Shown piece by piece: positions 59,371 to 64,000 of a stretch of DNA of 64,000 nt (position 1 is its first letter; the number at the start of each line of letters is the position of its first letter). Source of the DNA: Micromonospora phaseoli (lineage in GTDB: Bacteria > Actinomycetota > Actinomycetes > Mycobacteriales > Micromonosporaceae); NCBI RefSeq assembly GCF_900109115.1, contig NZ_FNYV01000002.1, positions 558,001 to 622,000 on the forward strand, in the 5' to 3' direction. The notes beneath the pieces are model-generated. The model did not search any database. It was given only the letters and a program-made list of their open reading frames with translations, and was not told the origin of the DNA. The position numbers and the translations under genes are program-made.

Positions 59371-61209
59371 TCACTGGAAGGACACGTCGTCCAGGTAGAA
59401 GCTGTCGGTGCCCGACGCCGTCTCGACGTAGAGGCGGGCGTTGGACAGTGTTCCGCTCCACGACACCGTTGCCGTGCCGGTGAGCTGCGTCCAGCCGTTC
59501 GCGTTCGCCGTCGCCGCCGGCGTCAGCTGGACGTAGTTGGTGGTGCCGTTGGCGGTGAGCGCCAGGGTCGGCCGCACCGAGGGGGTGCCGCTCTCCGACC
59601 GCACCCAGAGCGTGGTCGTGTACGTCCGACCGCTGGTCAACTTCGAGGTCATGTCCTGGCTGGGGCCGTTCCACGAACCGGTACGCCCGGTGTGCAGCAG
59701 CGACCGCGAGCCGCTGCGTACGACGCTGGTGTTGGACGACAGCGTGCCGCTGCCGAACACCGTCCACCCGGTCGTGCCGCTCTCCATGTTGCCGTTCGTC
59801 ACCAGGTTCCCGCTGGTGGCGCCGGTGGCGAACCGCCAGTTGTTGATGTTGAGCAGGTAACCGCTGCCGCCGGTGAAGCGCAGGTACAGGTCGCGGGTAC
59901 CGGTGGCGCCGCTGACGTTGCAGGTGGTGTTGGTCCAGTTCTGCCAGCCGCCGGTGCCGGTGACGGCGCAGGTGCCGACCAGTGGGCCGGTCGCGCTGTC
60001 GAGACGCAGCTCGATGTTGCCGCCGCTGGTGCCCGAGGCGACCCGTGCCGTGAAGGACGAGGCGCCGGTGCCGAAGGCCACGCCCTTGACCCGGATCCAG
60101 TCGCCGTTCTCGATGAAGCCGACGTTCATCCCGCCCTCGCTGGACGCCTCGGTCTCGATGCCGTTGGCCCAGTCGATGGTCTCGGCCTCCTGTGTGACGT
60201 ACGGGTTGAGGGTGCCGACCTGGGGTGGGCCGGCGGTGGTCATGTTCATCTGCGGGATCGACCCGTCGGCGTTGTAGGAGAACCGTTCCACCGCGACCGA
60301 CCGGGTGTAGCCACCACCACCGGGCAGCGCGCCGTTGTGGTAGAAGAAGTACGAGTTACCGGCGAAGTCGATGACGCCGGGATGGTTGGTGAAGCTACTT
60401 CCCTGCCGTGGCATGACGGTGCCCCGGTAGGTCCACGGGCCGGTCGGGCCGGGCGCGGTGGAGTAGCCGATGAACTCCGAGCAGCATTCCGCAGCGAAGA
60501 CGTTGTAGTAGACGCCGTTCCGCTTGTAGACCCACGGGCCTTCCTCGTAGAGCGTCGGCCGGCTCGAGTTCCCGGTGCGGGTGCCGAATCCCGCCGTGGT
60601 CAGCGGGATCTGTGTCAGGCCGCCCGAGTAGGAGATCATGTCGGCGTTCAGCCGCACGTACCACAGGTTCGGGTTGCCCCAGTACAGGTATGCCTGGCCG
60701 TTGTCGTCGATGAACGCGTGCGGGTCGATCTCGGCGTTGCCCAGCAGCGGCCGGCCGAGCGCGTCCCGGAACGGTCCGGTCGGCGAACTCGACACCCCGA
60801 CACCGATGACCATCTGCCCGTTCGACCGCTGCCGCACCGGCACGTACCAGTAGAACTGGCCGTTGCGTTCGATGACGTGGCCGGCCCAGGCGTTCGCGTC
60901 CGCCCAGCTGAACGTGCCGAGGTTCATCGGTACGCCGTGGTCGGTCCAGTTCACCATGTCCGCCGACGAGAAGACCCGCCACTCGTTCATGGTGAAGTAC
61001 GTCGAGCCGTCCTCGTCGCGCCCGGTGTACATGTACACCCGGCCGTTGTGGACCAGCGGCGCCGGGTCGGCGGTGTAGACGTGCTGGACGAGGGGGTTGT
61101 CCGCCTTGGCCGGTGCGGCGAAGAACGTCACCAGCATCAGCGGAACCAGCAACCAGGCGAGCCCTCGCCTGGATCTGACGCTGCTCAGCAGCGGGGATGC
61201 GAAGTTCAC
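59371..61209 (-). CDS. Secreted GH43 glycoside hydrolase with CBM6 and CBM4/9-like domains
   Basis: The 612-residue protein has a signal peptide (RRGLAWLLVPLMLVTFFAAPAKA, to about residue 36). The five-bladed GH43 domain has the catalytic aspartate Asp48 (YTADPAPL), the second acid IDPHAFID and the EEGPWVYKRNG glutamate region. A CBM6-like module (about 330-460; EAETIDWANGIETEASSEGG, then GDWIRVKGVAFG) and a C-terminal CBM4/9-like module (LVTNGNMESGTTGWTVFG) follow. GTG 61209 follows GGAGTCCATT. The combination fits arabinofuranosidase/xylosidase enzymes acting on hemicellulose. A LacI-like palindrome lies about 220 bp upstream. Confidence 0.9.
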   Translation of the reverse strand: MNFASPLLSSVRSRRGLAWLLVPLMLVTFFAAPAKADNPLVQHVYTADPAPLVHNGRVYMYTGRDEDGSTYFTMNEWRVFSSADMVNWTDHGVPMNLGTFSWADANAWAGHVIERNGQFYWYVPVRQRSNGQMVIGVGVSSSPTGPFRDALGRPLLGNAEIDPHAFIDDNGQAYLYWGNPNLWYVRLNADMISYSGGLTQIPLTTAGFGTRTGNSSRPTLYEEGPWVYKRNGVYYNVFAAECCSEFIGYSTAPGPTGPWTYRGTVMPRQGSSFTNHPGVIDFAGNSYFFYHNGALPGGGGYTRSVAVERFSYNADGSIPQMNMTTAGPPQVGTLNPYVTQEAETIDWANGIETEASSEGGMNVGFIENGDWIRVKGVAFGTGASSFTARVASGTSGGNIELRLDSATGPLVGTCAVTGTGGWQNWTNTTCNVSGATGTRDLYLRFTGGSGYLLNINNWRFATGATSGNLVTNGNMESGTTGWTVFGSGTLSSNTSVVRSGSRSLLHTGRTGSWNGPSQDMTSKLTSGRTYTTTLWVRSESGTPSVRPTLALTANGTTNYVQLTPAATANANGWTQLTGTATVSWSGTLSNARLYVETASGTDSFYLDDVSFQ

Positions 61210-61431
61210 AATGGACTCCTGTGGTGGTGGTCCGCTCGCGAGGGCACAGTGAATCGGGACGTGACTGCTGCGGCGAGCGGCAGGGAGGTGGTCACCCGGT
61301 GGGTGTGCGCGATCGGTCGGATCCTCGACGGGGCGAGTCCGGCGCCACCGGTGGACGGTGACCTGAGGTCGAGTCGGCGTACCGGCGCACAGCGGTTGCC
61401 ACGGCCTCGATTTCCGGTGGCGAGGGAGCAG

Positions 61432-61451
61432 TGATGTTAGCGTGAACATCA
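61432..61451. promoter_or_regulatory. LacI-type palindrome in front of the GH43 gene
   Basis: TGATGTTAGCGTGAACATCA has 7-bp perfect arms (TGATGTT and AACATCA) around AGCGTG with a central CG, typical of LacI-family operators. It is 223 bp upstream of the GH43 start. No LacI gene is nearby. Confidence 0.55.
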
Positions 61452-61611
61452 ACTCACCGGCGCCTCCCCTCGGATGCCGACACCCCCAGGGCCACCCGAC
61501 GCGCACGGCGTCCCTAGTCGGCGCCTACACCTCGCCCTGGTCGAGCTGAACGCGAGGCCAACAGCCCGGGAGGCGGAGCGAACGCCCCTGCACTCCCTGC
61601 CGGCAAGCTAA

Positions 61612-61629
61612 CATGTGAGCGATCACATG
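61612..61629. promoter_or_regulatory. Perfect palindrome upstream of the GH43 gene
   Basis: CATGTGA-GCGA-TCACATG: 7-bp perfect arms, in the long (519-bp) stretch between the GH43 and CsoR-like genes. The TGTGA/TCACA halves recall CRP-type sites but the spacing (4, not 6) is wrong. It is probably a separate regulator's operator. Apart from this and the site at 61432, I see nothing in 61210-61728. Confidence 0.45.
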
Positions 61630-61728
61630 GACAAGGACGAATTGATTCGGCCAGCCGACCGGGGCCGGGCCTCAGGGCGTCCGTGAGAGATCGGCATCGG
61701 GGCGTGGGGGGCTCGTCCGGCCAGCACC

Positions 61729-61998
<270 letters not shown>

Positions 61999-62027
61999 TT
62001 ACCCCTCTCCACGTCACAGCCCAACGG

Positions 62028-62042
62028 TACACCGGGGGGTAT
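62028..62042. promoter_or_regulatory. CsoR/CstR-type operator 1
   Basis: TACACCGGGGGGTAT is an imperfect C-run/G-run palindrome near the start of the CsoR-like gene. It is a weaker copy of the site at 62194-62209. Confidence 0.55.
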
Positions 62043-62193
62043 GCCCCGACCTTCGGCTTCGCCCGGCAAGGGCACGCCCGCCCCGCCGTTTCGCCTCTGT
62101 TGTCCGGTTGGCCGGACAACCATACCGCCCGACACCTCCGTCGACGCCCGGCCGTTTGCAGATGTCCGTTCGTTCGTACATACTCGGAACCAG

Positions 62194-62209
62194 ATACCCC
62201 CGGGGGTAT
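62194..62209. promoter_or_regulatory. CsoR/CstR-type operator 2
   Basis: ATACCCCC-GGGGGTAT is a perfect 16-bp palindrome with the flanking A/T plus C-run/G-run pattern known for CsoR-family operators, 48 bp before the rhodanese start. Confidence 0.75.
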
Positions 62210-62257
62210 ACGAATCACCGCTGAACTGGACCGACGCAGCTACGGATGGAGTGTTCC

Positions 62258-62848
62258 GTGAACCCCAAGAACAGTTCGCCGACCATCGACGTGCCCACCG
62301 CCCGAGCCCTGCTCGCCAACAACCCGGACGTGCTGATCGTCGACGTACGCACCCCCGGCGAGTTCGAGACCGCCCACGTCCCCGCCTCGATCAACCTGCC
62401 GCTGGAGCAGGTCGACGCGCATCTGGGGCAGATCGTCAACGACGCCGGCGGGCGGATCCTGCTGATGTGCCAGTCCGGCACCCGGGCCGCCCAGGCCTGC
62501 ACCAGCCTGGCGAACGCCGGCCTCGGCGGCGCCACCGTCATCACCGGCGGCATGAACGCCTGGATCACCGCGGGCGCCCCCGTCGAGCGTGGCCGCGAGC
62601 GGTGGAGCCTGGAGCGCCAGGTCCGCCTGGTCGCCGGCGGCATCGTCCTGCTCTCCGTCGTCGCCAGCATCTGGGTGCCGGCGGCACGGTTCGTGGCCGG
62701 CTTCGTGGGTGCCGGCCTGACCTTCGCCGCCCTGAGCAACACCTGCGCGATGGGTGCGCTGCTGTCCCGGCTGCCGTACAACCGTGGGGCCGGCTGCGAC
62801 GTCGACCGCTCCCTCGCGCGACTGCGCAACGAGAGGCAGGAGGCGTGA
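62258..62848 (+). CDS. Membrane-anchored rhodanese (YgaP-like)
   Basis: The 196-residue protein has an N-terminal rhodanese domain (LIVDVRTPGEFETAHVPASINLPLEQ) with the active-site cysteine Cys71 in LLMCQSGTRAAQA. It is followed by a DUF2892-type two-helix membrane part (LVAGGIVLLSVVASIW, then FVAGFVGAGLTFAALSNTCAMGALLSRLPYN), the layout of E. coli YgaP. GTG 62258 follows GGAG at 6 bases; ATG 62246 is also possible. It moves sulfane sulfur at the membrane. The GTGA at its end overlaps the SulP gene start. Confidence 0.9.
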   Translation: MNPKNSSPTIDVPTARALLANNPDVLIVDVRTPGEFETAHVPASINLPLEQVDAHLGQIVNDAGGRILLMCQSGTRAAQACTSLANAGLGGATVITGGMNAWITAGAPVERGRERWSLERQVRLVAGGIVLLSVVASIWVPAARFVAGFVGAGLTFAALSNTCAMGALLSRLPYNRGAGCDVDRSLARLRNERQEA

Positions 62849-64000
62849 ACGGTACCGGCTACCCCCGGCCGGACCGCTCCGGACCGGCCCGGGTGGTGCC
62901 GCTGCTGGGGTGGCTGCGCCACTACGAGCGGGCCACCCTGCGCCATGACCTGATCGCCGGCCTGACGGTGGCGGTCATGCTGGTACCCCAGAGCATGGCC
63001 TACGCCGCGCTGGCCGGCATGCCGCCGGTGACCGGCCTCTACGCCTCGATCGTGCCGCTGCTGGTCTACGCGCTGCTCGGCACCTCCGGTTCCCTCGCGG
63101 TCGGACCGGTGGCCATCACCGCGCTGATGACCGGCGCCGCGCTGGCCCCTCTCGCCGACGGCGACCCCACTCGCTACGCGGCGCTCGCCGGCCTGCTCGC
63201 CCTCCTGGTCGGGGTGATCCAGGTGTTGATGGGCGTGCTGCGCCTCGGCGTCCTGGTCAACTTCATGTCCCACTCGGTGCTGTCGGGCTTCACCTCCGCC
63301 GCCGCGATCGTCATCGCGGCAAGCCAGGTGAAGGACCTGCTCGGGCTCGACGCCGGCCGGGCGGAGACCTTCCCGGAGATCGCCGGATCGCTCTGGCGCT
63401 CGGCGACCACCGTGCACGGCGTGACGGTCCTCGTCTCGCTGGTCAGCGTCGCCGGCCTGGTGCTGCTGCGCCGGTACGTGCCGAAGCTGCCCGGCGCCCT
63501 ACTCGTGGTGGCCGGCGTCACCGTGGTCAGCGCGGCGTTCTCCCTCGGCACCCGCGGTGTGGAGATCCTCACCGAGGTCCCCGGCGGATTGCCGGCTCCC
63601 GCCCTGCCGACCCTGGCCGGTCAGGACGTCCGGGCGCTGCTGCCCGCCGCCGTGGCGATCGCGCTGGTGGCCTACATGGAGGGCATCGCCGTGGCGAAGG
63701 CCCTCGCGGCACGGACCCGCCAACACGTCAACCCCAACCAGGAACTGACGGCGGTCGGTTCGGCCAACGTCGCGGCCGGGATCTTCCAGGCGTTCCCGGT
63801 GGCCGGCGGCTTCTCCCGCAGCGCGGTGAACTTCTCCGCCGGGGCACGCACACCGCTGGCCACCGTGTTCACCGCACTGATGGTGGCACTCACCGCCCTG
63901 TTCCTGACGCCCGCCTTCCACCACCTGCCCAAGGCCGTGCTCGCCGCCATCGTGGTGGTGGCGGTGCTCGGTCTGATCGACCGGAGGGCCGCGGTCACCG
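62845..64000 (+). CDS. SulP-family sulfate/anion transporter, 3' end cut off by the window edge
   Basis: The GTG at 62845 overlaps the rhodanese stop, with GAGAGG about 8 bases upstream. The visible 385 residues match SulP transporters: RHDLIAGLTVAVMLVPQSMAYAALAGMPPVTGLYAS, then LLGTSGSLAVGPVAITALM, VNFMSHSVLSGFTSAAAIVIAASQVKDLLG and NQELTAVGSANVAAGIFQAFPVAGGFSRSAVN. The STAS domain normally at the C-terminus would lie beyond the window. Under the same CsoR/CstR-type control as the rhodanese, it may carry sulfate, thiosulfate or bicarbonate; in this context a sulfur anion is most likely. Confidence 0.92.
   Translation, partial: MNGTGYPRPDRSGPARVVPLLGWLRHYERATLRHDLIAGLTVAVMLVPQSMAYAALAGMPPVTGLYASIVPLLVYALLGTSGSLAVGPVAITALMTGAALAPLADGDPTRYAALAGLLALLVGVIQVLMGVLRLGVLVNFMSHSVLSGFTSAAAIVIAASQVKDLLGLDAGRAETFPEIAGSLWRSATTVHGVTVLVSLVSVAGLVLLRRYVPKLPGALLVVAGVTVVSAAFSLGTRGVEILTEVPGGLPAPALPTLAGQDVRALLPAAVAIALVAYMEGIAVAKALAARTRQHVNPNQELTAVGSANVAAGIFQAFPVAGGFSRSAVNFSAGARTPLATVFTALMVALTALFLTPAFHHLPKAVLAAIVVVAVLGLIDRRAAVT

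Overview
The window is very GC-rich, with GTG/TTG starts, 4-bp ATGA/GTGA gene overlaps, a DUF397/DUF5753-type locus, MocR regulators, F420-type monooxygenase and many secreted hydrolases. This suggests an actinomycete, most likely Micromonosporaceae (Micromonospora-like); the genus is an inference. No tRNA, rRNA, CRISPR array or intact insertion sequence was seen.

Layout. 1-3.6 kb: an edge-truncated unknown gene and a complete lutABC lactate-oxidation operon. 3.8-7 kb: a translationally coupled pair made of a small unknown protein and a membrane M48-like metalloprotease. 7.3-11.6 kb: a TetR-controlled set (SDR, flavin monooxygenase, GPH-type transporter) with the same operator geometry in front of both transcription units. 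11.9-16.8 kb: a secreted S1 protease and a XylFGH-like sugar ABC importer. 17.1-19.4 kb: a membrane protein with a GYSQGS hydrolase motif.

19.4-32.3 kb: the most unusual part. An 11-gene minus-strand operon is flanked by two MocR-type regulators. It combines an anthranilate/aminodeoxychorismate synthase pair, an AroQ-type mutase or lyase, a UbiD-like decarboxylase, a TrpB-like PLP enzyme, a flavoprotein, a cupin, an ATP-grasp ligase, an exporter, a free-standing B3/4 (tRNA-editing-like) protein and an unannotated 48-residue ORF. This looks like a cryptic pathway for a chorismate-derived nonproteinogenic amino acid or small peptide with export and self-protection.

32.3-37 kb: HD hydrolase, HNH endonuclease, DUF574 methyltransferase and a PatB/MalY-like C-S lyase. 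37-48 kb: a ten-gene operon (peptide ABC importer, amidohydrolase, DUF885 peptidase, NTF2-like, TIGR04076-like, luciferase-like monooxygenase) facing an XRE-cupin regulator, with a strong inverted operator between them; it reads as uptake and breakdown of a peptide-like compound. 48-50.3 kb: gene remnants (frameshifted DUF5753 gene, truncated fragments, ArsR fragment) around an ArsR/SRPBCC pair.

50.4-61.5 kb: a secretome region with a second S1 protease (ricin-type lectin tail), a lipoprotein, a small secreted protein, an alpha/beta hydrolase, a GH71/GH99-like enzyme with two F5/8C domains, a right-handed beta-helix enzyme (possibly GH87-like) and a GH43 enzyme with carbohydrate-binding modules. 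61.7-64 kb: a CsoR-family repressor lacking the copper histidine, a membrane rhodanese and a SulP transporter running off the right edge, probably a sulfur or persulfide module.
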